NCBI GenBank assembly: GCA_036936605.1
Contig: JAUPFV010000005.1
Coordinates: 3,089,670-3,153,669, forward strand
Length of the DNA: 64,000 bases
Source of the DNA: Limnanthes douglasii subsp. nivea
Taxonomy: Eukaryota; Streptophyta; Magnoliopsida; Brassicales; Limnanthaceae
Direction of reading: 5' to 3'
Shown here: positions 21,184-32,416 of the stretch, piece after piece
Layout of the letters: every line of letters begins with the position of its first letter
Numbering within the stretch: the first letter of the stretch is position 1
Position numbers and translations under genes: made by a program
The notes under the pieces: generated by a model
Database searches by the model: none
What the model saw: only the letters and a program-made list of their open reading frames with translations
What the model was told of the DNA's origin: nothing

Positions 21184-22165
21184 GAAATAAAAACGGTCCC
21201 TTATGCTTCAGCAGTTGGAGTACTCTGATATCTGCAAGGAACAAAGGGGCACATGGTGACATATAGAAAGTTGGATAAACTGGAGATATCAGACTTAGTC
21301 TGAGTCAATGTCTTAAGACAAAACTTGAGATTGAGGAAATAAAAACGGTCCCTTATGCTTCAGCATTTGGAGTACTCTGATATCTGCAAGGAACAAATGG
21401 GAACATGCTGACATATAGAAAGTTGGATAAACTGGAGATAATTGGGTATTTCGACTCAGATTTTGTTCCTTGCAGATATCAGAGTACTCTTTTAACTACT
21501 TTCCAATGATCCAGATTTTGTTCCGACTTAGTCTCAGTCAATGTCTTAAGACAAAACTTGAGATTGAGGAAATAAAAACGGTCCCTTATGTTTCAACAGT
21601 TGGAGTACTCTGATATCTGCAAGGAACAAAGGGGCACATGCTGACATATAGAAAGTTGGATAAACTGGAGATAATTGGGCATTCCGACTCAGATTTTGTT
21701 CCTTGCAGATATCAGAGTACTCTTTTAACTACTTTCCAATCTCAAGTTTTGTCTTAAGACATTGACTCAGACTAAGTCGGAACAAAATCTGGATCATTGG
21801 AAAGTAGTTAAAAGAGTACTCTGATATCTGCAAGGAACAAAATCTGAGTCGGAATACCCAATTATCTCCAGTTTATCCAACTTTCTATATGTCAGCATGT
21901 GCCCATTTGTTCCTTGCAGATATCAGAGTACTCCAACTGCTGAAGCATAAGGGACCGTTTTTATTTCCTCAATCTCAAGTTTTGTCATAAGACATTGACT
22001 CAGACTAAGTCTGATATCTCGAGTTTATCCAACTTTCTATATGTCAGCATGTGCCCTTTTGTTCCTTGCAGATATCAGAGTACTCCAACTGCTGAAGCAT
22101 AAGGGACCGTTTTTATTTCCTCAATCTCAAGTTTTGTCTTAAGACATTGACTCAGACTAAGTGTG
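21140..22165. repeat. Scrambled fold-back array of copia A fragments
   Basis: A ~150-bp segment from the RT/RNase H junction occurs three times forward (about 21140-21290, 21290-21440, 21525-21683) and twice inverted (about 21860-22015, 22018-22160). Shorter pieces such as GCAGATATCAGAGTACTC also appear in both orientations. The whole forms a large imperfect palindrome centred near 21770. It disrupts pol. It could come from template switching during repair or cDNA synthesis, or from misassembly. Confidence 0.85.
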
Positions 22166-22319
22166 CCCCTTTGTTCGTTGCAGATATCAGAGTACTCTTT
22201 TAACTACTTTCCAATGATCCATTCCCAATGGAGTTTGTGCTAATGTGCTCTATACTTATCTGCGTGCTGACATATAGAAAGTTGGATAAACTGGAGATAA
22301 TTAGGTATTCCGACTCAGA

Positions 22320-22795
22320 TTTTGGTGGATGCGCAAACACATAAAAAAGCACGTCAGGCAACATATTAATATCCTCGAAAAGTGTAAAGCAAACACTTAT
22401 TGTATCGTCCACCATGTCTCAAGATCCGAATCCTATGAATCAACTAGATGGCAGCAGAATTGGTTGCATGCTTTGAGGCATCAAACCAGGCACTGTGGCT
22501 GCGGAATTTTGTTACTGGATTAGGCATTGTAAAGGGGATAGAAGGCCTCATGATGTTATATTAAGATAACAGTTCTGTAGTGCAGTACTCTAACAGCAAC
22601 AAGAGCTCATCTAAATCCAAACACATAAACATAAAGTTTATGTCTGTTAAAGAAAGAGTAAAGATGGGTCAGATAAGTATAGAGCACATCGGCACAAACT
22701 CCATGATAGTGGATCCTTTAACAAAGGCGGTTTTGCTTAAGGTTTTACGGGGACACACCATCAGTATGGGTGTAGTTGATTTAGAGGATTGTTAG
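22320..22795 (+). pseudogene. Copia A RNase H, 3' end of pol
   Basis: Fragments of copia RNase H in shifting frames. The last one, 22580-22795, carries NSNKSSSKSKHI and QISIEHIGTNSMIVDPLTKAV, the usual C-terminal block. A polypurine-like CAAGTGGGAGA at about 23181 precedes the 3' LTR. The gap 22796-23180 is 3' untranslated sequence. Confidence 0.8.
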
Positions 22796-23192
22796 TTTCA
22801 GTGGGAGAGTTTGTAATATGATCTGATGTTATATTTTGCAGTATTGTGCACATTAAATTTTATTACAATATGTATATGGTTTGAAATATTTATTGATATT
22901 TGTACTATATTGGATTTTCAAAGGTAGGAACCATTTAAGAGTAGATCTGTACGATTACAAGCCATATTACTCCTAGGCCACGCTCCATAATTGGCCAAAT
23001 TAATTGATTGATAATGGTAATGTGATTAATGTTGCATCATATTGCTCACATTACGAGAAAGAGGTCTTTAGTCCTTTATTGTTATCAGTCATGTAGAGGG
23101 TTGTGTCGTTTGCCCATTGATGATGAATATAGGGATCCTAGTAAAGCTGAATATGTATTCTTGAGTAGCATATGAAGGTTCAAGTGGGAGAT

Positions 23193-23729
23193 TGTTGGAA
23201 TATATTTATTTAATATTTATAGACTAACAATAATTTGGACCGACATGCTAAATAAATATATTCGGTTATTATCTTAAAGACGTCCAAATTAAAAGTAGTC
23301 TAGTTAATTATCTAATTAACTAAATTGGACCTATGGGTGAAAAGGCGTTATGGCTCAAGTGTGGTAACTGGGTTGAATTTGGGCACTGTGATGAAGAGGA
23401 CCCAAATCTCAACACTTAAGCCTAAATTAATAATTCAAGGATATAAATTGAATTATCATTTATCGGGTTATGGTCCCGGACACAAGGAAGTAATAAAGCA
23501 TGGGCTTTACAATGTTGGGCTTCACATTGTAAAGTCTATAAATAAGGGGCTAGATTGAGGTATTTCGTCACTCTAAACCTAATCAGAAATACGGCCGCTT
23601 CCTGAGTTTCTGGAAACATTTTCCTTCTTCTCGAATTTGATTCTGCAGGCTGATCAATTTCATAAACGGAATCGCTGGAGAACGTGAAATCGTTGAAGAA
23701 CGCAAAGGAACAGAAGAGAATACTAGATG
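23193..23729 (+). repeat. 3' LTR of copia A, truncated
   Basis: Matches the first ~537 bp of the 5' LTR, then stops at 23729 where the terminal repeat of the Pack-MULE-like element begins. The missing ~145 bp do not reappear after 25526. Confidence 0.85.
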
Positions 23730-24011
23730 GAGAGTGATACGTAGCATCAAGTTTTGTTGCAAGATTGGTCTTCCAATTTTTTTTGCCAAAAATGCCCCTC
23801 CCCATGCCAAGTAGGATGTCAACTCAGATTTACCATTTACCTTAAAAGGTTACAATTTACCTTAAAAGGTTACCATTTATCCACCAATTTTATAAACGGA
23901 CCGGATCAAACCCAATTTTAACTAACCCAAACCAAATCCAATATATTCTACGCAGACCACTATAATATAACCCAAAAACCCAAAACCCGACCGGCCTCAC
24001 ACTATCTACAC
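23730..24011. repeat. Left terminal inverted repeat of Pack-MULE-like element
   Basis: Inverted match to 25254-25526, by eye about 85-90% identical with small indels. It includes a repeated TACCATTTACCTTAAAAGG motif. Confidence 0.85.
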
Positions 24012-24086
24012 TGAATCGAGTTCGGTGTATGTGTTCCAGTCTGCAGAGCAGAAGAGAAAGAGGACAAGATAGTGAACGCGCCATTC

Positions 24087-25228
24087 ATGGCGAAGCCAAC
24101 TGTCTGTGCTGCACCAGAGATTAAACCGGAGGATTACATTCACAGTCTGGTTCATTACGCCGTCGTTTTAGGTGACCACGTAGCTTTGACACACCTGGTT
24201 TCATCTCTCCCACGGTTAGCCGATTCTTCCCAGATCCGGACTGAGTCGCCGACAAAATCGGAGCGTTACTCGATCGTAGAGATATTCCTTTTACCGAAAC
24301 GGCTCTCCATCTAGCAGTGAGAGCAAACGATGTGTTCGCAAAGCGGACTATTTCCGTTGTCGGTGCTGATATAACTTTACAAAATGCCGCTGGATGAAGT
24401 CCGTTACAGGAAGTTGTGTGTCGTCGGAGTTCAGAGATTGCGTTGGTTTTGTTGAAGCAGCATCATAGTTCCGCTTGGGGGAAATGGCGGCGGTGGTTGC
24501 CGAGGTTGATCGGTGCGTTAAGGCGGATGCGAGATTTCTATATGGAGATATCTTTTCATTTTGAGAGCTTGGTTATACCGTTCGTCGGGAAAAATTCTCC
24601 GTCCGATACGTACAAGATCTGGAAACGTGATGGTAATCTCCCGGCGGATACTTCTTTGGCTGGATTCGATGGATTGAAGATCCAGCGAGCTGATTAGAGT
24701 TTCTTATTCATCGGTGATGGAGACGTAACTCAAAGTGTACCTCATGGATCGTTGTTGGTGCTCAATCGTGACGATAGTAAAATATTTGATGCGTTTGAGA
24801 GCGTCGGGACTCCAATGAGCGAGTCTGATATCGCCGGTTTTTACTCTCAAGCGAGCGTTTACAGAACGGGAATGGACGTTACTAAAGTGGAGCTCGTAGG
24901 GAGGACAAATTGGAGAAGGCAGGAGAAAACGGAAGGAGTAGGTGAGTGGAAGGCAAAGGTTTATGAAATGCACAATGTCACTTTCAGTTTGAGGTCAAGA
25001 AAAGTATCCAATACTGAAAACGATGACCAGGTGCTACCGTTAGAGCTCGACGAAGACGATGACGGTTTTCTTGTTGCGGAAAATCCGAGTTTCGGTATCA
25101 GTGGTCCACCCAAACTCGATCGAAGACGGCATAGTAGTTTTCTAAAGGAGGATAAAGATATCGTATCGCTTGGGAGGAAGAGTGTAGACTCTTATTCATC
25201 TGGGAACACGTACACCGAGTATTTGTAA
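24087..25228 (+). pseudogene. Captured ankyrin-repeat / GPCR-chaperone-domain gene, broken
   Basis: Starts at ATG 24087 (MAKPTVCAAPEIKPEDY) after a short leader and ends at TAA 25226-25228, just before the right repeat. It resembles the plant ankyrin family with a GPCR_chapero_1-type domain (PF11904): TALHLAV ankyrin motif, RRMRDFYMEISFHFES, SDTYKIWKRDGNLPAD, NWRRQEKTEGVGEWKAKVYEMHN. Lesions: a frameshift near 24270, TGA at 24395-24397 and TAG at 24695-24697. I see no introns over ~1.1 kb; whether the donor gene has introns here decides between DNA and cDNA capture. The family is named from memory of its motifs. Confidence 0.8.
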
Positions 25229-25253
25229 TTGGATTGAAGTATCGATGGGGCTG

Positions 25254-25526
25254 GTGTAGATAGTGTGAGGCTGGTGGGGTTTTGGGTTTTCGGGTTATAC
25301 TGGGTTAGAATATATTGGGTTTTGGGTTGGTTTAGTTAAAATTGGGTTCGACCCGGTCCGTTTATAAAATTGGTGGGTAAATGGTAATTTTTTAAGGTTA
25401 ATGGAAACTTTTTAAGGTAAATGGTAAATCTGAGTTGGCATCCTACTTGGCATTAGGAGGGGCATTTTTGGCAAAAACATTGGGGGACCAATCTTGCAAC
25501 AAAACTTGATGTCACGTGTCACTCTC
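25254..25526. repeat. Right terminal inverted repeat of Pack-MULE-like element
   Basis: Inverted counterpart of 23730-24011, ending CACGTGTCACTCTC at 25526. Confidence 0.85.
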
Positions 25527-26045
25527 TCATGCTTCACATGTGCCAGGGGAGTATATTTGGAAATTAATCAAACGGAAGGGATGAGCTTTATGCAGAGGTG
25601 AAGAAAGGAGACTATGTTAATACAAGTGGTAAACATGGAGGACTAACAGTGCATTTTAGCCGTAGGAGATAGATGGATAATTGTATCTCAAAAATTTTGT
25701 ATCCAATAATTAGAGTTGTTACATGTATACATGTGTATATAGGCAAACTGTAACTTCCTTTTCACAGAATATTATTTTGTTATTTTACAGATATACACAG
25801 TATAATTTGTTAACCGTTCTTATCCTATTTAATCACTTCTTTGGTCACAGGTATAGAATATGGGAGTTGGGAGAGTAACGGGTTTTGATGCTGGTATAAA
25901 ACCTTGGTCCAGTTCAGTGCGCTTTATAGGATGACAGGCCTTTAGGTAGAGTCCAGTAGTTTAGGTGAGTCCAGGACATTAAATGGTAGTCTGTTGTTGC
26001 GTTTAATGTTAGCTGATAGTGAGGTTGTATTTGGAACCCTAGTAG
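25527..26045. other. No gene; possible old LTR or host flank
   Basis: AT-rich, without convincing coding sequence. It lies where a 3' LTR of the leftward copia B fragment would be expected, but I see no LTR ends. Confidence 0.4.
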
Positions 26046-27813
26046 CATCACTTTCTTTGCTTGCCACTTCGACTAGTGTCTATAGAAACTCTGTTGTCAC
26101 ACAGTAAAGCTTTGATGAGAAAATCAGCAATTTAATATTGAAAACGTATTTTCACATAGCTTTGAAGAACCTGGTCACGACTGAAGTGAACGTCGAGTTC
26201 GACATGTTTCGTGTGTGCGTGGAACATCGGATTCGATGCTAAGGATCTGGCGCCAAGATTATCGCACCATATCACAGAAGGTGGTGTAAGAGGAATCTTT
26301 ATTTGGGTGAGAAGAGAGCGTAGCCAGATGAGCTCAGATGACAAGTTGTCCAAAGTCATGTATTCAAACTTAATAGAGGAGCGAGAAATAACATTTTGTT
26401 TCTTCGAATACTAGGAGATGAGAGATTCCCCAATGTATACACAATACGCTCCCACAATACGACGATCATGAGGAGAATCAACCCAGTCAGTATGAGTGTA
26501 TCCATGAAGCTGCAGATGATAACAAGGTTTTATGTGAAGGCCAAGCCAACTAGAGCCAGATAAGTACCTCAGATAAGACTTTATCAGTGAATTGAAGTGG
26601 GATTTTGTTGAAACTGACTAAGTTTGTTTACTGCAAATGCAATGTCAGGATGAGTATGTGTAAGATATTGTAAGGCACCTAATAGGCTTCTGCATAGTGT
26701 ACGATTCGAAAGAGAGACACCATCAGAGTTTGAGAGCTGAGTACCAGCAACCATACAAGTGGGACAAGGCTTGGATAGTGAGAGACCCTCAGAAGCAAGT
26801 AAGTTCTTAATGTACAGATTATGTGTAAGATACATGCCATTTGATTCAATCTTCATTCCCATGAATAGATGGAATGGCCCCATATCTTTAAGAGCAAACG
26901 TAGCATTGAGTTTTTGTGTAAAGATTTAGGCATCTTGTAAGATTACCTGTGACTAGGATGTCATCAATATAGACAAGAATTAAGAGTCTAAAAGTCTTAA
27001 AGACAAAGTAGAATAGAGAGCAGTCAACCCTTGATTTTTTTATCCCTCGGGTTAGCATTGTATCTTTGAGTCTAGAGTACCGGGCTCGAGAAGCATGTTT
27101 AAGGCTATAAATGGCTTCGTGAAGCTTGCACACATGTGTAAGGTTTACAAAATCTATGAAACCTTATGGTTGCGTCATAGACACAACCTCACTTAGAAAA
27201 CTATTAAGAGGATCATTATGTATATCAAGTGCACGAACTTCCCACCTTTGGAGATAACAATAGTCGGGACCAGTCTCATTTTAAACACCTTTATAACGGG
27301 GATAAAAGTTTGAGAAAAGTCAATGCCACTGGTCTAATGAAACCTCGTTGGTAAATAACCTTGCCTTATAGAGCTGGATAGAGCCATCCAAATTATACTT
27401 CAGTTAATAGACTTATTAGGAGCCAACAATATTGAGATTAAGAAACCATGAAACCATAGACCAGGTGTTGTTCACCATTAGAAACCATATTCTGCTTGCA
27501 TATCTCCATTCCATTTAAGATTTCCCAACTTGGTAGGTTCAAGAACAATAATGTTAGTAGTGATAATAGAGGCAACATAGGAGGTTTTAGGTTTATAAAT
27601 ACCAACTTTAGCTCTAGTTTTCATAGTGTGTTTGTTGAGTTGTGTGGGTAAACCTGGAGGTTGTTATGGACTGGGAAATGGTAGATGTATTGACAGTATA
27701 GGTGTGGGTGGGTAGTAAAAAGAGTTAGAAAAGTTAGAATGATTGTGATGATTTGTTGTGTTTGTGTATATGTGATTATTTTCTTTTTGTATGTGTGGTT
27801 GAGTGTTGGCTTT
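26046..27813 (-). pseudogene. Copia B fragment 1 (reverse transcriptase to RNase H)
   Basis: On the minus strand, reading from 27640 down: remains of the RT start, IYSLKHASRARYSRLKD, VYIDDILVTGN (YIDD at about 26975), [37 protein letters not shown], and RNase H with ELIWLRSLLTQIKIPL and VIWCDNLGARSLASNP. Several frameshifts and stops break it. It matches 54229-56010 and shares the frameshift after the YIDD motif, so the two copies descend from an already damaged sequence. At 27813 it switches to LINE sequence. Confidence 0.85.
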
Positions 27814-27946
27814 GCGGCCTTCCTGAAACCCATGGAACCCCCTAAAGAGAAACCCCATCAACGAAGACACGGAAAAGAACCCATAGCTGAATCTAAAACC
27901 CTTGTTGTCACCCTTTCTGATTCGAGTGACAATGACTATGCCATCC

Positions 27947-27972
27947 CCCCCCCCCCACACACACACACACCA
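27947..27972. repeat. Poly(C)/(AC)n microsatellite
   Basis: About 12 C followed by an (AC)n run, inside LINE ORF1 remnants. The matching place in the second LINE (62167-62180) has a poly(C) run. Confidence 0.85.
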
Positions 27973-28075
27973 AGCTACGAAAACCTGCACCTCGTAACGA
28001 ACATATCGGGTTGGACTAAAATCCTTCTGATCGCTAGGAATAGCATTGCAGCCGGTTAGATTGGACACAATGAAA

Positions 28076-28611
28076 ACGTTTCGGTTCCACGGGATCCAAA
28101 TTCGACCGCGGTGGTGACAATTATGGTTTGTGTTATAGTGTCACCAATGCAACATGGTATTCATTGTATGGGTAACCTTTTCGATGTTAACTTTGGTTTC
28201 AAGCAGATAAATGACATTGATGTTGATGAGAAAACAACTACAGATGTCTTTTTGCAAATGGGGTCATTTAAACCCTTCACTTTCCAGCTAGCAAGGTGAA
28301 GTGCAAGGTTATTTAACAAGTATGTATGGGGACTCCTCCATGATGTATTAGTCATCTTTAAATCAATCAATCATTTTAATTATATGTGTATTGCTAGCTG
28401 GAAAGTGAGGGGTTTAAATGACCCCATTTACAAAAAGACGTCTGTAATTTCGTTTTCTCATCAACATCAATGTCATTTGTCTGCTTGAAACCAAAGTTAA
28501 TATCGAAAAGGTTACCCATACAATGAATACGATGTTGCATTGGTACCACTATAACACAAACCATAATTGTCACCACTACGGTCGAATTTGGATCATGTGG
28601 AACCGAAACGT
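28076..28611. repeat. Inverted duplication within LINE copy 1
   Basis: Arms 28076-28294 and 28391-28611 are inverted copies, ~220 bp each with few mismatches, with a 96-bp spacer. The second LINE has only the arm corresponding to 28391-28611. The extra arm replaced about 60 bp of native sequence. It covers the endonuclease start. Confidence 0.9.
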
Positions 28612-28639
28612 CTACAATATCATTTTAGGATTCTATAGC

Positions 28640-31200
28640 CCTAAAGTTATGAACTGTAGAATAACTTGGATTATAAAGAATTTAATGCTAAATCATATTG
28701 TTGTTTATGGATTTAATGAACCTTTTGACTGTCAACCCTTTTGGAGTGATTTGCACTTTGTTTCCCAGACCAATGTCTCAAACCCTTTGATTGTCATTGC
28801 AGACTTCAATACTAGAGAAATCTAGAGAATCATGGCTAAACCTATATTTTATACAGTCATGCTGAAGAATCCTTTCTCAAGTAGAAATATAGAGAATCAT
28901 GGTTAAATCTTTGAGACAAAAACTCCAAATGTTTCCACAATAGAATTAGGGCTCGCCGGGCCCGAAAAAAAATCTTGTGTATCACCAGCCCGGATGGCAA
29001 TACTAGTTCCATCCATAGAGTCATCTTTTCCACTTTCCTCAATCACTTCCATAACCTTCTGGGCACCCCAAGTCCAGGTAATTACCCTGGCCTTGATAGA
29101 ATCAGAGCCCTCATCAAAACCTCGGTCTCTCCTGCTCATAAATCCAACATGATAAAGCCCATCTTTGATGAAAAAATTAAAGCTGCCTTATTTGAAATTG
29201 ACAGAGTCAAAAGCCTCTCGACCTGATGGGTTTAGTGATGGTTTCTTCAAATCTCGTTGGTCGATTGTCGGGGCGATATCTGCGTTGGGATCAAGCAATT
29301 TCTCCACAAAAGGAAAATAAACTTTGATTGAAATAAAACCCTGATAACGCTTATCCCAAAGTCTGAATACTCATCCTCTCTTTCAGACATCAGACCCATC
29401 TTCTGTTGCAATATTATTTATAAGATTACCTCCAAAATCCTTGCGATCAGAATTAAATCAGCTCTCCTTTCTCTGATTGACCCCTTCCAGTCGGCTTTTT
29501 TCGAAGCACTCAATCACTAATAGCATCCTCCTCACCCAACACCTTATGAATAACTATCAGACCAATCGCAAGGGCCCAAGATGTGCTCCAAGATTAACCT
29601 GATAAAACGTTTGACAATATCCTCCTCACCCAGCATCTTTTGCATCATTTAATGTGTCATTACTCCTTCATTTGTTGTCTGCATCGATGGTACGTCCACA
29701 AGCTACTTCCAAGGGGGAGAAAGGCCTCCGACAAGAAGATCCGCCCTCCTCTTATTTTTGTTTTTCATTGTCATACAAGTACTCTTTAGAATTTTCCAAA
29801 AAAGGATCCAAGACCCTTTCTTCGGTTTTCATTGGAAATGCCACTCGCTCAAAATCATCAACCTTCGCTTCGCGGACAACCTTATGATCTTCAGCAGATC
29901 CAACACTCAGTCCATCAACATTATCCATGAAGGTTTGAAGGAATTCACTCCCCTTTCACACCTATAGTCAAATCCGAACAAAAGTCAAATCTACTTCTCG
30001 GGAACCTCAACAAGCACAAGAAACGCTATTTTGAACCTCCTCAATTTTAACCAGGGATCCTTACCTGCTAGATACTTGAGGGTTCCTCTCATCACTTCCA
30101 GACTCTCATACTACGACAACATACATTTTTTTCTAAAAGTTACAAATCGTATAAACTCTTGGACGTCTAAATACCTCTCGTACGCTTGAAGGCTCAAATT
30201 CATCAAATCAGTTCTCTTTACTAGCCAGGTTTATTCGTCCTCGATTTTCATTCTCAAGATCAGAGTCCTAAATGAACTCTCTCAACTTCTCCGTCGTTTC
30301 CTATGGTCGGGCTCAGAGATGAATATCTCGGGGGCGAAGGTCGACTGGGATAAGCTCACTTTGCCTGTAGAAAAAAGCGGCCTTGGGATCCCAAACCGAA
30401 AAATTTGGAATGAGGCGGCTGCCCTGAAGCCACTCTGGTCCATATTAACCAAAAACAAAAACTCCATATGGACCCAGTGGACCCTTTCTAAGAAAATAAT
30501 CCCCCTCCTTCAAACGCCAGTCGGGGTTGGAGAAAGATCCTAAAAATTCAAAATCCGGTTACGGGCCTCTATAAAGTTCTTGTTGGAGATGGAAATTACA
30601 CTTTTGTCTGGTAAGATGCATGGCTCTTTTCAAACCTCCATCATTGACTGTTTTGGCCCCAACATTACAAATTTGGCTCGTTTGCGCAATATTTCACGAG
30701 TCGCGAACCTCCATTGCAACAGAAGATGGGTCTGTCCCTCCCACGTAAGGCCCTAAGTATATGCATGCAACCTGACCTTACCAAAATTAGAAACTCCTTT
30801 AGTGCTCTCCCTCTAGTTTTAGATGCTGATGACATCTTTCTATGGATCTCTAACAAGTCCAAACCGCAATTTACCATCAGTAGCACCTACACTACTCTCG
30901 GACGTTCTAGGGATAAAGTCGCATGGGCTTCCTTAGTCTGGAACAAGTACTCTATCCCCAGGCACTCCTTTATTATCTGGATGACCATTCCCGACAAGCT
31001 TAGTACTCGGGATAAACTTATTGACTGGGGGCTCGACATCCGATCTGAATGTGTTCTTTGTCCAGTTTCCCAAAAACACTAGAGCATCTCCTCATTCTGT
31101 GTCCTTATTAATCCTCTATCTGGGAGGCCATAGCTCGAAAGCTTCTCATTAACTCAAAACCCACCTCTTGGACCTCTTGTCTTGAGAAGGCGAGCGCTTG
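28640..31200 (+). pseudogene. LINE copy 1 ORF2: endonuclease, reverse transcriptase, zf-RVT
   Basis: The endonuclease is open to a stop near 28822, where about 580 bp present in copy 2 are missing. RT is spread over several frames: SPDGNTSSIHRV (28985), a GLRQEDPPSS-like block (29720), and FADNLMIF (about 29870) where FADD is expected, so a catalytic Asp is changed. The thumb region has VDWDKLTLPVEKSGLGIPN (30343). The C-terminal zinc-like segment has KVAWASLVWNKYSIPRHSF and SECVLCPVS (about 30915-31070). No intact product is possible. Confidence 0.85.
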
Positions 31201-31234
31201 GACTACATCTGATAACGGAAAAGGCAACCGTTGG

Positions 31235-31510
31235 CCAATAGCTTTTTGTTCAATTATATACCACATTTGGACCGATTGAGACGCTCGAATTTTCAAAAAC
31301 AAGCAAGTGTTGAGCTCGAGTATCGCTCATCATGTTCAATCTGACATTCGTTGCCGCTATTACGGTACAATGAAAAAAGCAACATTTGGCGAACTGCTTT
31401 CTGTTCAATTAGATACCACATTTGGACCGAAAAAACGCTCGGATTTTCAAAAACAAACAAGCGTTGAACTCGCATATCGCTCATTATTTTCTTTCTCACC
31501 TAGGTTACCG
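31235..31510 (+). repeat. Tandem duplication at LINE 3' end
   Basis: A ~145-bp unit (TTTTGTTCAATTA-ATACCACATTTGGACCG...) at about 31235-31380 recurs, diverged, at about 31381-31525. Confidence 0.75.
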
Positions 31511-31600
31511 CTATCACGGTACAAATATCATGTTTACTTTGTAATAGGTTATCTTATGCATGCTACGTTAAGGTTTAAGCCAATTTTATAATCAAACCCA

Positions 31601-31914
31601 CTAAACCAACCTGATCTATTGTTAACGATTTTTATATATGTTTTACCGTTTTCTATAAATAAATAAAAAAACTGAAGAGGAATTGATAATATGATCCTGT
31701 TTTCATAAATATAAGAAATAACTTAAAATAAATTCCTCAATCTCATGTATTCTATTCTATATATTATTTTGGCATCAAGTCGTAGGCACGGTTTGGTTAG
31801 GACCCGCCAGAACCTTTACATTTTCTTCTTCCAATCGTGTCGAACATTGGTTATCGAAAAATCTTTAATTTCCATCCAATAAAGCCAAATCAAAATGCAT
31901 TCTGGATTTTAGCC
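31601..31914. other. Intergenic; nothing recognised
   Basis: AT-rich, no gene. A 38-bp sequence near 31874 (CCAATAAAGCC...) recurs diverged near 32169, on the other side of the SINE-like insert. Confidence 0.5.
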
Positions 31915-32150
31915 CACTATGAGCCCCCAAGGGGTAGCCGGTTGAGTATGGCATTCTTATGATCAGAAGGTCATGAGTTCGAGTTCTTCTACATACGCTT
32001 TTACGGCTGAGTCTGTCACCTTGTGTGGTTTACCTTCTGGCATTAGTTTGCAGGCTATCGCGTCAGACTGAGGGTTTACCCTGTGCGCATTCATTGCACT
32101 CTAACGGATGCGGGTTCCCTCCGAAAAAAAAGAATTTTTTTTTTATAAAA
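31915..32150 (+). mobile_element. tRNA-derived SINE
   Basis: The 5' part has a GGGGTAGCCGGTTGAG A-box-like stretch and a good B box, GGTCATGAGTTCGAGTTC, at 31969-31986, spaced as in tRNA genes. A non-coding body and an A/T-rich 3' end follow (GGTTCCCTCCGAAAAAAAAG). This is the layout of plant SINEs. A clear target duplication is not seen. Confidence 0.65.
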
Positions 32151-32416
32151 ATTATGTTATTTCAGCCCAATAAACGGAAATCAAATGCTTTTGGACTTCG
32201 ACCTACAGGGTCGAAATCAAATTGTCAAGGTTTTAACATAACCCTCCCCTGTTTCTAGCTAAAATCATTCTCTCATGTTATAAACAAACAAAAAAAACAG
32301 ATAATTGTTGAGGACAACCTTGAATCTGAATAAATTTCTTGAATAATACAACAAATCATATTACATATTTTGTGACAACGAATCAATCAAAAAGAAGAGA
32401 GAAAATCTATATGAAT

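Larger units (their letters stand above)
13442..23729 (+). mobile_element. Copia A: Ty1/copia retrotransposon, old and broken
   Basis: The 5' LTR starts at 13442 with TGTTGGAATATA and a matching 3' LTR starts at 23193. Domain order is gag, degenerate protease, GAG-pre-integrase, integrase, reverse transcriptase, RNase H, which is the copia order. All frames carry stops or shifts. A truncated Athila element interrupts it between pre-integrase and integrase, a scrambled repeat zone replaces part of the RT-RNase H junction, and the 3' LTR is cut short at 23729 by a Pack-MULE-like element. The 5' part is duplicated at 51194-54228. Confidence 0.88.
23730..25526. mobile_element. Pack-MULE-like element with captured ankyrin-protein gene
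   Basis: Long terminal inverted repeats (about 280 bp, 23730-24011 and 25254-25526, starting GAGAGTGA) bracket a single gene-like segment and no transposase. Long repeats and captured cellular coding sequence are the mark of Pack-MULEs. No 9-bp target duplication is visible (the left flank is copia LTR, the right flank unrelated), so a flank was lost or rearranged after insertion. Confidence 0.75.
27814..31600 (+). mobile_element. LINE (L1-type non-LTR retrotransposon), 5'-truncated and decayed
   Basis: Begins abruptly inside copia B at 27814, at a place matching 61995 within the second LINE, as expected of a 5'-truncated insertion. Order: end of ORF1 (to ~28050), endonuclease start near 28406 with an ASWKVRGLNDP motif, endonuclease VYGFNEPFDC and IVIADFNT (28690-28812), an internal deletion, RT (28975-30540), and a zinc-binding RVT domain (30714-31082). 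I find no clear poly(A) tail or target duplication. Confidence 0.85.

Noticed and set aside
25527..26045. Possible 3' LTR of copia B
   Set aside because: The position fits but no TG...CA end, polypurine tract or second copy could be found.
28111..28576. Two similar ORFs (MVTIMVCVIV...) on opposite strands
   Set aside because: They are the antisense reading of the LINE endonuclease start, present twice because of the inverted duplication.
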